Shown: piece by piece, positions 1 to 8,340 of the stretch | Layout: every line of letters begins with the position of its first letter | Numbering within the stretch: position 1 is the first letter of the stretch | Assembly (NCBI GenBank): GCA_029246545.1 | Contig: JAQWMX010000022.1 | Coordinates: 1-64,000, forward strand | Length of the DNA: 64,000 nt | Source: Gammaproteobacteria bacterium | GTDB lineage: Bacteria; Pseudomonadota; Gammaproteobacteria; Pseudomonadales; Pseudohongiellaceae | Direction of reading: 5' to 3' | Notes under the pieces: model-generated | The model's input: only the letters and a program-made list of their open reading frames with translations | Databases searched by the model: none | Told to the model about the DNA's origin: nothing | Program-made: the position numbers and the translations under genes

Positions 1-154
1 TGTATCCCGTCAGCACTAGTTGGACCAATTAGCCTGATTGCTTAAGAGATAGTTTTAGCTCATCGTTCACTGAAAAGGAAACGATGATGAAAGAAACTCG
101 AAGTGTAGAAAAAACAGTCCAAAAGGTTTTGACGACATACAATTGGCATTGCAT

Positions 155-445
155 TCAACAACCCTCTACGATTATGAGAGTACAATCTGCGTTTTCGTTT
201 CTAATTGCCTTCACATCGGCATATTCATCTGAATTTTCAAACATTTTTGCGCTTTTTACGTCAGGAAATTCAACTATCACTATTCTTGTCGGGGACCAAA
301 GATCTGATTCAAGGATCTCTATTTTTCCTCCTCTCGCCCGGTAAATGCCCCCATATTTTTCTGCAATTGGTCTAGCAAGTTTTTTATATTCTTCATAGGC
401 TTCAACATCTTTGATTTTTGTGTCTACGATAACGAATGCACTCAT
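155..445 (-). CDS. DUF1330 family small protein
   Basis: A 96-residue protein that reads as a DUF1330 member. It has the usual opening strand (AFVIVDTKIKD), the EAYEEYKKLA helix, the YGGIYRARGG turn and a C-terminal CTLIIVEG strand. Members of this family have a ferredoxin-like alpha/beta-barrel fold and form dimers; no reaction is established for most of them. The ATG is preceded by a clear AAGGAG site in the reverse complement, which fixes the start. It stands alone, with no gene close enough to suggest an operon. There is no signal peptide, so it should be cytoplasmic. The family call is fairly safe; the function is unknown. Confidence 0.85.
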   Translation of the reverse strand: MSAFVIVDTKIKDVEAYEEYKKLARPIAEKYGGIYRARGGKIEILESDLWSPTRIVIVEFPDVKSAKMFENSDEYADVKAIRNENADCTLIIVEGC

Positions 446-559
446 CTGGACTCCTTAAATTTTACACATAACGCCAGCATATTAGAGACAGTGTGTAGAG
501 TCACGCGCAATAATTGCTCACTTACTTCATTAACAACTGTGAATAAGCGGAAAATTTAA

Positions 560-587
560 ATGTCTGCTATTGGCCGAAAACAGACCT
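560..587. repeat. Family A dispersed hairpin, copy 1
   Basis: An imperfect palindrome with arms GTCTGC and a degenerate CAGAC around a TATTGGCCGAAAA centre. It is one of at least eight related intergenic copies in this window. The rest of the gap (446-739) is AT-rich and holds no other feature I can support apart from the ribosome-binding site of the next gene. Confidence 0.7.
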
Positions 588-739
588 TTCCAAGATCATT
601 AAAATGTTAATTTACTGATATATCGCTAGTGTCTGCTAATTCAAGAAAGCTGCGATTAGCTCTAGTCGCGCATTTTTGGAAATTCTCAGCTAAAATTAGT
701 TAAAAACAAGAACCAGACATATTTTTAAAGGAGTACACA

Positions 740-2158
740 ATGCCTATTAGCCGTATACTTTTCCGAGCGCTTATCTCTACTTTTCTGTGCTTTTTCTCAC
801 TAACAGTCACTTCAGCAGAACCTGATTGGGATGCAATCAATCAGGAAACCTTGGAACACTTCCAAGCAATGTTGCAAATCGACACTTCAAATCCGCCAGG
901 TAATGAGACAGTTCTTGTGGAACATATAGCAGAAATTCTTTCTGCCGAAGGCATTGACGTGGAAATCTACAGTAATGATCCTGATCGAGCCAACTTAGTT
1001 GCGCGAATACGCGGGAATGGCAGTAAACAACCATTATTGTTGATGGCGCATTTAGATGTCGTGACAGTGGATCCTGAAAAGTGGAGCTTTCCTCCTTTTG
1101 GTGGCACTTTAAATGAAGAGTGGATTTACGGTCGCGGAGCTGTCGATGATAAAGACAATCTAGTGGCCTCAATGATGACCATGCTGATGCTTAAACGAAA
1201 TGAAATTGAGCTGGATCGTGACGTGATATTTCTCGCCGAGGCAGGCGAAGAAGGTGGAGTACAGTTCGGGGTCGAATTCATGACTCGCGAAAACTTTGAG
1301 GCCATCGATGCCGAATATTGTCTTGCTGAAGGTGGAAGTGTCGTCCGAGCAGGAGGGGAGGCACTGTATACCGGTGTTCAAACAGGTGAAAAGAAAAGGC
1401 GAACGGCGGTATTAACCGTTAACGGAATTGCTGGACATGGTTCGATACCCACACGAAATAATGCTGTTGTACTTCTTGGTCAAGCAATAACAGCATTAGC
1501 AGAGTGGCAGGAACCGATTCGTTTGAGTGATACCACCACAACTATGTTGGCCCGTCTTGCCGACATTTCCTCACCCGAGTCTGCCGCACGCTATCGAGCA
1601 CTGCTCAATCCAGGTTCGGCTGCAGCTGAAGAAGCTATGCTCTACCTATTAGATAATGAACCAGGTACAGCTGCACTGCTGCATAATACCGTTACGCCAA
1701 CCATTGTTAATATCGGTTATCGCTACAATGTAATTCCTTCAGCTGGTACCGCATCCATTGACGTTCGTTTATTACCAGATGAAGATTTTGATAGCTTCCT
1801 TGACGCTATCGCCACTGTGATAGATGACCCGGCTATTGAAGTGAGCTGGGATGATGGGCTAGTGCGGCCCAGCGCAGCAGTTCAGCTTGATACTGAAGCT
1901 TTTCAGGTCATTGAGCAGGTTTACGGGGAGCACTATGGCGTTCCGATCATTCCCAGAATGAGTACCGGAGCCACAGATATGAGTTACGTGCGGGCTAAAG
2001 GTGTAAGTTGTTATGGCATAGGCCCTGGCATCGACCGTGAAGATGTCCCATTGGGATATGGTGCACACAGTGACCAAGAGCGGATACTAGAACAGGAACT
2101 TTATCTTTTCGTTCAGGCTTACCATGAAATCGTGGTGCGCTTGGCAGCTCAACAGTAA
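740..2158 (+). CDS. Secreted M20-family metallopeptidase
   Basis: A 472-residue M20/M28-superfamily amidohydrolase or peptidase. The N-terminal 25 residues form a signal peptide ending in TSA, so the enzyme is exported, probably to the periplasm. The di-zinc site motifs are in order: LMAHLDVV (H104, D106), GRGAVDDKDN (D136), the catalytic LAEAGEEGG (E170/E171), EYCLAEGG, and the C-terminal GYGAHSDQE histidine. The dimerisation domain falls at about 210-330 (GIAGHGSIP). Length and motif order match family members that cleave small peptides or N-acyl amino acids; the substrate cannot be read from sequence. An AAAGGAG site precedes the ATG at good spacing. It appears monocistronic. Confidence 0.9.
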   Translation: MPISRILFRALISTFLCFFSLTVTSAEPDWDAINQETLEHFQAMLQIDTSNPPGNETVLVEHIAEILSAEGIDVEIYSNDPDRANLVARIRGNGSKQPLLLMAHLDVVTVDPEKWSFPPFGGTLNEEWIYGRGAVDDKDNLVASMMTMLMLKRNEIELDRDVIFLAEAGEEGGVQFGVEFMTRENFEAIDAEYCLAEGGSVVRAGGEALYTGVQTGEKKRRTAVLTVNGIAGHGSIPTRNNAVVLLGQAITALAEWQEPIRLSDTTTTMLARLADISSPESAARYRALLNPGSAAAEEAMLYLLDNEPGTAALLHNTVTPTIVNIGYRYNVIPSAGTASIDVRLLPDEDFDSFLDAIATVIDDPAIEVSWDDGLVRPSAAVQLDTEAFQVIEQVYGEHYGVPIIPRMSTGATDMSYVRAKGVSCYGIGPGIDREDVPLGYGAHSDQERILEQELYLFVQAYHEIVVRLAAQQ

Positions 2159-2186
2159 TCAATTAATAACTATATCTAATCACTAT

Positions 2187-2210
2187 GTCCGCTTACTATT
2201 CTAGGCGGAC
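2187..2210. repeat. Family A hairpin, copy 2, between convergent genes
   Basis: Arms GTCCGC and GCGGAC are perfectly complementary around a 12-nt centre. The element lies between two convergent genes and could act as a bidirectional terminator, although no strong T-run follows. It is related to the other family A copies but has a different loop. Confidence 0.65.
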
Positions 2211-2220
2211 TTAAGTTTAA

Positions 2221-2874
2221 CTATCTGCCCGCATAACGATCCTTCAGGCTTTGATAAAGCGTTTGCTGAAAATCAGGATGCTCACTATCAATTTCAGTCA
2301 TGACTTCAACTAGGTGTTCGTTGTCCTCACGACCATCCCAATGCTTATCATAAGTCCCTTCTTTATAACCATGATCTTGGCGAAAAAAGTTAAGAACATT
2401 CTTGCCAACATATTGGCAAAACAATTCTTTCCAATCCATTTTGCAATCGCTTAGAAGTGACTCAAAAAGCGGAATGTTTATGCGTCTAGCAGCGGCCAAA
2501 CCTATCTTAAGTTCTATTTTAGATAGTAAGTTTAACTCTTTGATAATATAGGTTTTATTATCAAATTCTATTACATTACTTTCACCAATATATGAAAGTA
2601 GAGATTTAACTGCGAGATCTTGATTGCCTTGAACTTCTAGCAAGATATGCGACAACGTAAAGTGCCAGATATCGACCAGTTCCATTTGCAGTTGCTCAAG
2701 GTCACAATCCTGTTTTTTCCACCATTTCCAACCATGATGTTCCATGGCTTCAGCACCTTCTACAACAATAGCTCTTAGGTAGGGATAACCTGCATTCACC
2801 CAGTCAGGGTTGACCTTGGCGTTCATATTAGCTTGCAAGGTGAGCATTACTTCAGCTTGGGTTTGAGTCAGCAT
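2221..2874 (-). CDS. Dimeric (all-alpha) dUTPase-like NTP pyrophosphatase
   Basis: A 217-residue member of the all-alpha NTP pyrophosphatase superfamily, dUTPase_2 type, which hydrolyses dUTP to dUMP and PPi and so limits uracil in DNA. The metal-binding pattern is visible: E39xxE42 within VVEGAEAMEHHGWKWWKK, then E65xxD68 within QMELVDIWHF, which fits the ExxE(12-28)ExxD signature. The middle (about 85-140) is more variable. It is cytoplasmic with no signal sequence. It converges on the upstream peptidase gene and is otherwise alone. Some relatives act on dCTP or other nucleotides, so dUTP specificity is inferred. Confidence 0.85.
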   Translation of the reverse strand: MLTQTQAEVMLTLQANMNAKVNPDWVNAGYPYLRAIVVEGAEAMEHHGWKWWKKQDCDLEQLQMELVDIWHFTLSHILLEVQGNQDLAVKSLLSYIGESNVIEFDNKTYIIKELNLLSKIELKIGLAAARRINIPLFESLLSDCKMDWKELFCQYVGKNVLNFFRQDHGYKEGTYDKHWDGREDNEHLVEVMTEIDSEHPDFQQTLYQSLKDRYAGR

Positions 2875-3195
2875 AAAATTGTCCGTATTTGTTCAATTGT
2901 AATTAAAATTAGGTAGTAGGCTCAATAATTGAATTCAATAATTCTTGAGGAGTTTGACTGTGCCTGTCTTTCATATTGTGGAATTGGTCTCTTAAATACA
3001 GTGATTCTAATCAAATAAGTATGATGTAGATTATGCCAGAAAATCTAGATCAGGTAACATCGCACTCAGATTAAAAAGTAATAGGGTAGGCATGCTGTAA
3101 GCAGAAGCTGGAGAAAGGGGGGCTATAGGCCACCTTTTCTTTTGTGTTTGAGGTAAAATACTTCGTTTAATTTTAAGCATTCAGAATACCACCTT
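2875..3195. other. Gene-free gap before the ABC exporter
   Basis: No open frame of note. The only structure I see is a hairpin at 3114-3142 followed by a pyrimidine-rich run. The ABC exporter promoter presumably lies in the last 60 bases, but I cannot assign boxes with confidence. Confidence 0.5.
3114..3142 (+). terminator. Terminator-like hairpin with no plus-strand gene before it
   Basis: Arms AAAGG and CCTTT enclose an imperfect stem centred on CTATAG, followed by TTTTCTTTT. It looks like a plus-strand intrinsic terminator, yet no coding gene on that strand ends here. It could end a small RNA or a 5' leader of the ABC operon. Confidence 0.4.
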
Positions 3196-4152
3196 ATGCC
3201 AACAGCAATATCCATTAAAGACCTTCACAAAACATATGATAACGGCCACCGTGCATTAAGCGGTATCAACCTAGAAGTTGCAGAAGGTGATTTCTTCGCC
3301 TTGTTAGGGGCCAATGGGGCGGGTAAGTCGACAACGATAGGAATCGTTGCAACTTTGGTGCGCAAATCGGCTGGTTCAGTTGAAGTCTTTGGTAAAAGTG
3401 TTGGTGCTAATTCTTACGAAACTAAATTAGATTTAGGTATTGTCCCTCAAGAAGTTAACTTTGGACTTTTTGAAAAAGTAAAGGATATCTGCGTAACCCA
3501 AGGGGGCTACTACGGTTTACCCAGAAGGCTTGCCGAAGAACGTTCTGAAAAGTATTTAAAGAAACTCGGCTTATGGGATAAAAAAGATCAGCAAGCCAGA
3601 AATCTTTCAGGTGGTATGAAAAGACGCTTGTTAATTGCTCGTGCTTTGATTCATGAGCCAAGATTATTAATTTTGGATGAGCCAACTGCCGGTGTAGATA
3701 TCGAACTGCGCCGTTCTACGTGGAAATTTCTGCAAGATATTAATAAGTCTGGCACTACAATCATTTTAACTACGCATTACCTGGAAGAGGCTGAGAGTTT
3801 ATGTCGCAATATTGCGATTATTGACCAGGGTGAAATCGTTGAAAATACCAGCATGCGCGTGTTATTGAAAAAGCTTGATACCGAAACGTTCATTTTTGAC
3901 AGTCGTGAAGACTTATTAACTGCACCTCAGTTAAATGGTTTTGAAATTGAATTAATTGATTCGCATTGTTTCGAAATAACCTTGGATAAAAGCCAAGATA
4001 TTAATGAAGTGTTTAGTTTGTTAGATCAACAAGGTGTGAAAATTAAAAGTATGCGAAACAAGACAAACCGTCTTGAGCAATTATTTGTTTCCTTATTGCA
4101 GCAATCAAAAATACGCCAGTCTCAAATAGAAACTGAAAAGGAGGCTGGTTAA
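3196..4152 (+). CDS. ABC-2 type exporter, ATP-binding subunit
   Basis: A 318-residue ABC ATPase of the DrrA/NodI/YadG type. Walker A is GANGAGKST at 38-46, the Q-loop is VPQE near 85, the signature is LSGGMKRR at 137-144, Walker B is LLILDEP at 157-163, and the H-loop is TTHYLEEAE near 190. A roughly 100-residue C-terminal extension follows the nucleotide-binding domain, as is usual for this group. It ends directly against the start of the permease gene (no gap), so the two form one exporter in the inner membrane. The pairing and order match YadG/YadH of E. coli; the substrate is unknown. Confidence 0.92.
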   Translation: MPTAISIKDLHKTYDNGHRALSGINLEVAEGDFFALLGANGAGKSTTIGIVATLVRKSAGSVEVFGKSVGANSYETKLDLGIVPQEVNFGLFEKVKDICVTQGGYYGLPRRLAEERSEKYLKKLGLWDKKDQQARNLSGGMKRRLLIARALIHEPRLLILDEPTAGVDIELRRSTWKFLQDINKSGTTIILTTHYLEEAESLCRNIAIIDQGEIVENTSMRVLLKKLDTETFIFDSREDLLTAPQLNGFEIELIDSHCFEITLDKSQDINEVFSLLDQQGVKIKSMRNKTNRLEQLFVSLLQQSKIRQSQIETEKEAG

Positions 4153-4935
4153 ATGTCCGGAGTTTCTGCACATTATAAATGGATTGCATTTAGCACACTG
4201 GTCAGAAAAGAAGTGCGTCGCTTTATGCGCTTGTGGATTCAAACATTGGTTCCACCAGTAATCACCATATCACTTTATTTTTTGATCTTTGGTAATTTAA
4301 TTGGTAGCAGAATTGGGGAGATGGGCGGTTACTCTTACATGGATTTTATCGTGCCAGGCCTAATATTAATGTCGGTGATCAACAATGCTTACGCTAATGT
4401 AGTTTCTTCTTTTTTCTCGCAAAAATTTCAACGCAACATTGAAGAGTTGCTGGTTTCGCCTGTGCCGAATTACATCATCTTGTTTGGTTTTGTTATTGGT
4501 GGTTCAACACGTGGATTAATAGTCGGCTTGGTTGCAGGCATCGTTGCCATGTCTTTTAGTGGCTTTTATATGCATAATTTTTTTATTGCCTTAACAGTGG
4601 TGCTCCTATCATCAGTAGTGTTCGCTCTTGGTGGATTAATTAATGCGATTTATGCCAATAAATTTGATGATGTGACGATAATTCCAACCTTTGTATTAAC
4701 CCCATTGATTTACCTAGGTGGCGTGTTTTATTCCACAGACCTTCTACCGGAATTTTGGAGAATAGTGTCACTTTTAAATCCTATTTTTTATATGGTGGAT
4801 GCTTTCCGCTTTGGTATTTTAGGAATTTCAGATGTGAATGTAGTTTACGCAATTTTTATCTTGTTGATTTTTGTTGTCGTGCTTTTCTCTTTTGCTTTAT
4901 TTTTATTGCATAGAGGCAAGGGCTTAAGGGATTAA
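4153..4935 (+). CDS. ABC-2 type exporter, permease subunit
   Basis: A 260-residue membrane protein with about six hydrophobic segments, including VPPVITISLYFLIFG, GLILMSVINNAYANV and a C-terminal stretch ending LHRGKGLRD. The fifth segment region contains LGGVFYSTDLLPEFW, typical of ABC-2 (YadH/DrrB-like) permeases. It begins immediately after the ATPase stop, indicating translational coupling. Together they form a drug, lipid or polysaccharide exporter; nothing in the sequence tells which. The following gene, queF, begins 12 bp later and is probably cotranscribed although functionally unrelated. Confidence 0.92.
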   Translation: MSGVSAHYKWIAFSTLVRKEVRRFMRLWIQTLVPPVITISLYFLIFGNLIGSRIGEMGGYSYMDFIVPGLILMSVINNAYANVVSSFFSQKFQRNIEELLVSPVPNYIILFGFVIGGSTRGLIVGLVAGIVAMSFSGFYMHNFFIALTVVLLSSVVFALGGLINAIYANKFDDVTIIPTFVLTPLIYLGGVFYSTDLLPEFWRIVSLLNPIFYMVDAFRFGILGISDVNVVYAIFILLIFVVVLFSFALFLLHRGKGLRD

Positions 4936-4947
4936 CTAAGGATACGT

Positions 4948-5760
4948 ATGCCTATAAATCCTATGGGAAATGAGACAGGCTATCCGGTTTCTTTTGATCC
5001 AAGTTTATTAGTAGCTTTACCTCGATCTACAAACCGTGATTTGCTCGGTTTGAAACAACAGCTACCATTTGTAGGTAAGGATATCTGGACTGCCTATGAA
5101 CTATCTTGGCTCAACAATCAGGGTTTGCCTTTGGTTGCTATTGCCAGGTTTACTTTTTCATGTAGCAGCCCCTCATTAATAGAATCAAAATCGTTTAAGT
5201 TATTTTTAAATTCATTGAATCAAGAAAAATTTAATGACAAGCAAATAGTTGCTGATTTATTAAAGGTGCATTTATCAAAGTGCTCAGGTGAAGAAGTAAC
5301 TGTTGAATTATTTGATTTAAATGAAGCAGCAGTGCCTACTCAGTCACCACAAGTCATCTGTATTGATAATCTGGATGTAAACATAAATGACTATCACCCA
5401 AATTCAGCGCTACTGCATAGTGATGAAAACAATGTTATCGAAGAAAGCTTATACAGTGATTTATTTAAATCAAATTGTCCTGTGACTAATCAGCCCGATT
5501 GGGGGAGCGTGAATGTTAGCTACAAAGGTCCAGCTATTTCGCGTGAAGGCTTATTGGCTTATTTGGTTTCTTACCGTTTACATAATGACTATCATGAAAA
5601 CTGTGTAGAAAATATATTTGTAGATATTCAAGAAAAATGTAAACCGGAATCTTTAACTGTGAAAGCAAACTTTTTAAGAAGAGGAGGCTTGGATATCAAT
5701 CCGATTCGCAGTACTCATGCCGAGAATTTGATCGCTATGCCCAGATTTGTCAGACAATAG
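4948..5760 (+). CDS. queF: NADPH-dependent 7-cyano-7-deazaguanine reductase (QueF, long form)
   Basis: A 270-residue QueF of the two-T-fold (E. coli-like) type. It reduces preQ0 to preQ1 with two NADPH in queuosine biosynthesis for tRNA. The family signature ESKSFKLF lies at 79-86 and the catalytic cysteine is C177 in SNCPVTNQPDWGSV, with the proton-transfer aspartate D184 close behind. The length fits long-form QueF. AAGGA precedes the ATG. No other queuosine genes are in the window; it follows the ABC permease by 12 bp. Confidence 0.95.
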   Translation: MPINPMGNETGYPVSFDPSLLVALPRSTNRDLLGLKQQLPFVGKDIWTAYELSWLNNQGLPLVAIARFTFSCSSPSLIESKSFKLFLNSLNQEKFNDKQIVADLLKVHLSKCSGEEVTVELFDLNEAAVPTQSPQVICIDNLDVNINDYHPNSALLHSDENNVIEESLYSDLFKSNCPVTNQPDWGSVNVSYKGPAISREGLLAYLVSYRLHNDYHENCVENIFVDIQEKCKPESLTVKANFLRRGGLDINPIRSTHAENLIAMPRFVRQ

Positions 5761-5798
5761 ATTAATAATAGTTCAAGAAAAAATTAAGGGTATTTGTA

Positions 5799-6344
5799 AT
5801 GGATGCGTTAACAGCACTACATACTAGAAAGGCTTCCCCAAAACTGGTGGAGCCAGCTCCTTCGCAAGATGAATTAACTCAAATTTATCAAGCGGCATTG
5901 AGAGCACCAGATCATGCAATGCTACGGCCTTGGCGTTTTTTAGTGATTAAAGGTGAAGCCAGAAATAAATTAGGTGAGCTTTTTGTTTCTGCAATGCAAC
6001 CAGACACAGAAGAGCAAAGGAATAAATTATTAAAGGCGCCGTTAAGGGCTCCAATGATTATTGTGGCTGTTAGTACAATTACTGAGCATCCAAAAGTGCC
6101 AGCCATAGAACAGATTGGGTCAACAGCTGCTGCAATTCAGAATATGTCACTAGCGGCACATGCATTAGGATATGCATCGATCTGGCGCACAGGCGCAGTA
6201 GCTTTTAGTGATGCAGTAAAACTAAGTTTAGATTTAAAGACCAGTGATGAAATTGTCGGTTTGCTTTATCTAGGCTCTTCGACATATGAAAATATACCGA
6301 TTCCTGAAATAAATAGTGAAGACTATTTTGAGGAATGGACCTAG
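5799..6344 (+). CDS. YdjA-like NAD(P)H nitroreductase
   Basis: A 181-residue FMN-dependent nitroreductase-superfamily protein. Its length and N-terminus (MDALTALHTRKASPKLVEPAPS) and the APDHAMLRPWRFLVI segment match the short YdjA group, which forms homodimers with FMN at the interface. The C-terminal GLLYLGSSTYENIPIPE strand also fits. The physiological substrate of YdjA proteins is not settled. It starts 38 bp after queF on the same strand and may be in the same transcript. It is unlikely to be the nitroreductase domain sometimes fused to CofE, since it lies more than 50 kb from the F420 genes and belongs to a different subgroup. Confidence 0.88.
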   Translation: MDALTALHTRKASPKLVEPAPSQDELTQIYQAALRAPDHAMLRPWRFLVIKGEARNKLGELFVSAMQPDTEEQRNKLLKAPLRAPMIIVAVSTITEHPKVPAIEQIGSTAAAIQNMSLAAHALGYASIWRTGAVAFSDAVKLSLDLKTSDEIVGLLYLGSSTYENIPIPEINSEDYFEEWT

Positions 6345-6411
6345 CTTGTAATAGAAGATCGCTTACATTACATTGCTCGACTTGCTTTAGAAGCAGTTTC
6401 TAAAAAATATT

Positions 6412-6501
6412 GGTGAGGTGGCCGAGTGGCTGAAGGCGCACGCTTGGAAAGCGTGTAACGGGTTAAACTGTTCGAGGGTTCGAATCCCTCCCTCACCGCC
6501 A
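6412..6501 (+). tRNA. tRNA-Ser (anticodon GGA)
   Basis: A complete 90-nt serine tRNA with encoded CCA. The acceptor stem is GGTGAGG/CCTCACC (7 bp), the discriminator base is G, the anticodon stem is CACGC/GCGTG with loop TTGGAAA (GGA at 6446-6448), the long variable arm is expected for serine, and the T-loop is TTCGAAT with GAGGG/CCCTC stem. It reads UCC and UCU codons. Confidence 0.97.
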
Positions 6502-6522
6502 ATTTTATCTAGCACCCAAAAA

Positions 6523-6540
6523 AGGGTTCGAATCCCCACC
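6523..6540 (+). other. tRNA T-arm-like remnant
   Basis: A short stretch reading GGGTTCGAATCCCCACC lies 22 nt after the tRNA-Ser CCA end. It looks like a T-arm plus the start of a 3' acceptor strand, but no acceptor, D or anticodon arm can be folded around it. It is probably a scar of a partial tRNA duplication or of integration at the tRNA 3' end. Confidence 0.5.
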
Positions 6541-6566
6541 TATATTGCACCGCAATAGATTAAATC

Positions 6567-6590
6567 AACCCGCTCTTTAGCGGGTTTTTT
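6567..6590 (+). terminator. Intrinsic terminator downstream of tRNA-Ser
   Basis: A perfect AACCCGC/GCGGGTT stem with a six-nt loop followed by TTTT: a classic Rho-independent terminator for the tRNA transcript. Confidence 0.9.
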
Positions 6591-6624
6591 ATTGCCTAAA
6601 TAACACCAATAATGAATTTTATAT

Positions 6625-6648
6625 TTCCGGTAAAGCTGTTTACTGGAA
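6625..6648. repeat. Family B hairpin, copy 1
   Basis: An inverted repeat with arms TTCCGGTAA and TTACTGGAA (one mismatch) around a 6-nt centre. A second family B copy lies about 120 bp downstream, with a family A copy between them. Confidence 0.65.
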
Positions 6649-6694
6649 TTATTTTATTTATAATTTTTTGGAGGAGGGTAGGCCGCATTTAAAC

Positions 6695-6718
6695 GTCTGC
6701 TTTCGGCCAAAAGCGGAC
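6695..6718. repeat. Family A hairpin, copy 3
   Basis: Arms GTCTGCTTT and AAAGCGGAC (one G-T type mismatch) around CGGCCA. It sits between the two family B copies in the 390-bp gap separating the tRNA terminator from the purine permease. Confidence 0.75.
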
Positions 6719-6746
6719 ATTAAGTTTTAAGAAGTAAACTTATTAT

Positions 6747-6769
6747 TTTCGGTAAGGGTAATTACTGGA
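6747..6769. repeat. Family B hairpin, copy 2
   Basis: TTTCGGTAA and TTACTGGA arms around a short GGGTAA centre; a diverged copy of the hairpin at 6625. The remainder of this gap up to 6891 is AT-rich and carries the presumed promoter of the next gene. Confidence 0.6.
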
Positions 6770-6891
6770 TTAATTAAGTATTTATAGCTTGGATTATCAA
6801 ATTTTGAGAGTTAATTTGTTAGTATCATACAAAGAGCTCAAAGCAAGATAGAATGACTTATCTAATAACAGTCTAAAATAAGAAGGCGATA

Positions 6892-8190
6892 ATGCTCGAA
6901 ACTTTATTTAAATTAAATAGTCACGGTACAACGGTTAAACAAGAAATTATCGCAGGGATAACAACTTGGGTAACGATGGTTTATATCGTCGCTGTCATTC
7001 CAGTTATGCTCACAGATGCAGGCATGAATTTTGGTGCAGTCTTCGTGGCAACCTGTCTAGCGACTGCATTCAGTTGCTTGATAATGGGCGCATTTGCAAA
7101 TCTTCCCATAGCCTTAGCTCCAGGGATTGGTCTGAGCGCATTTTTTGTTTATAGCATAGTATTGGGTCTGGGCTATACCTGGAATCAGGCGCTCGGTGCT
7201 GTATTTTGGTCAGGGATTTTATTTTTAATTTTTAGTCTGACCGGTATTAGAGAGAGAATAATTTATATTATTCCTGATTCTATTAAGACTGGCATAGCGA
7301 TTGGTATTGGGCTCTTTCTTGCGGTTATTGGTTTAGACAATGCTGGCATCATTACTCAAGGTGAGGGGACACTTATGCAACTGGGTAATATTAAATCCTG
7401 GTCAGTTGCTTTAACTGCTTTGGGTTTTTTTATTATCGTGGCATTGCATTCCAAAGGTAAAAATTGGTCGGTAATTTTTGGTATAAGTTTAATAACAGCC
7501 ATTGGTTGGCTTTTTGATCCAGATTCCCCTGTTGCAACTTCAGTAATTCAAGTTCCACCTTCAATGATGCCAACATTTTTCCAGTTGGATTTTTTCCCCA
7601 GCTTTGAAATGTCATTTCTTGTTGTGATTATCACCATGTTTTTTGTCGATTTATTTGACACATCAGGAACCTTAGTAGCTGTCGCTAAAGAAGGGAATCT
7701 TGAAGATGCAAACGGTAAACTACCTGGTTTAGGCAGGGCTATGCTGGCAGATAGTAGCGCCACAGTAATGGGCTCTTTATTTGGGGTTTCATCTACTACT
7801 AGCTATATTGAAAGTACTGCAGGAGTTGCTGCTGGCGGAAAAACTGGTTTAACTTCAATTGTAGTTGCGGCGCTATTTTTAGGCACTTTGTTTTTCTCGC
7901 CTATAGCTTCTTCAATTCCAACATATGCAACATCACCGGCGCTTATTTTTGTAGCTGTGTTGCTTATCTCAGCTTTCATGCATTTTGATGCTTGGAATGA
8001 TTTTACTGAATCGGCTCCTTTAATCGTTTGTGCAATCATGATGCCACTAAGTTTCTCTATCGCTGATGGTTTGGCATTAGGAATTATTAGTTACGTTGCG
8101 ATTAAATTATTAACAGGAAAAAGATCTCAATTGCACCCAATATTGGTAGGATTAGCTGTTATTTTTATAGGAAGGTTTGTTTTTATTTAA
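6892..8190 (+). CDS. NCS2-family (AzgA-type) purine permease
   Basis: A 432-residue, largely hydrophobic protein of the nucleobase:cation symporter 2 superfamily, AzgA/GhxP/AdeP branch. These import adenine, guanine or hypoxanthine by proton symport across the inner membrane. Hallmarks are GITTWVTMVYIVAVIP near the N-terminus, ALAPGIGLSAFFVYSIV in TM3, DLFDTSGTLVAVAKEGNL in the middle and SSTTSYIESTAGVAAGGKTG in the conserved TM10 region. Length and 12-14 predicted membrane segments fit. It starts with ATG after AAGAAGGCGATA. It stands alone, but a nucleoside salvage operon lies 1 kb away, consistent with purine use. Confidence 0.92.
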   Translation: MLETLFKLNSHGTTVKQEIIAGITTWVTMVYIVAVIPVMLTDAGMNFGAVFVATCLATAFSCLIMGAFANLPIALAPGIGLSAFFVYSIVLGLGYTWNQALGAVFWSGILFLIFSLTGIRERIIYIIPDSIKTGIAIGIGLFLAVIGLDNAGIITQGEGTLMQLGNIKSWSVALTALGFFIIVALHSKGKNWSVIFGISLITAIGWLFDPDSPVATSVIQVPPSMMPTFFQLDFFPSFEMSFLVVIITMFFVDLFDTSGTLVAVAKEGNLEDANGKLPGLGRAMLADSSATVMGSLFGVSSTTSYIESTAGVAAGGKTGLTSIVVAALFLGTLFFSPIASSIPTYATSPALIFVAVLLISAFMHFDAWNDFTESAPLIVCAIMMPLSFSIADGLALGIISYVAIKLLTGKRSQLHPILVGLAVIFIGRFVFI

Positions 8191-8340
8191 TATCTGCAAA
8201 TGTTAAATATTTAAACAAGAAGAGCATCCAAAAAATAAGCCGGCAATGTAGATGCAAAAAATTATTTTTTCTTTTACTCTCTATCCCAATGCTGGCCCAG
8301 CTACAATAGCAAAAGACAACAAGTGAAACTATAAAATCGG

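Noticed and set aside
84-344. Plus-strand frame overlapping the DUF1330 gene
   Set aside because: It is antisense to a well-supported gene, has no family features and no good ribosome-binding site.
5799-6344. Nitroreductase as the missing FbiB C-terminal domain
   Set aside because: It belongs to the short YdjA type and lies far from the F420 genes.
6523-6560. A second complete tRNA after tRNA-Ser
   Set aside because: Only a T-arm can be found; no acceptor, D-arm or anticodon arm folds around it.
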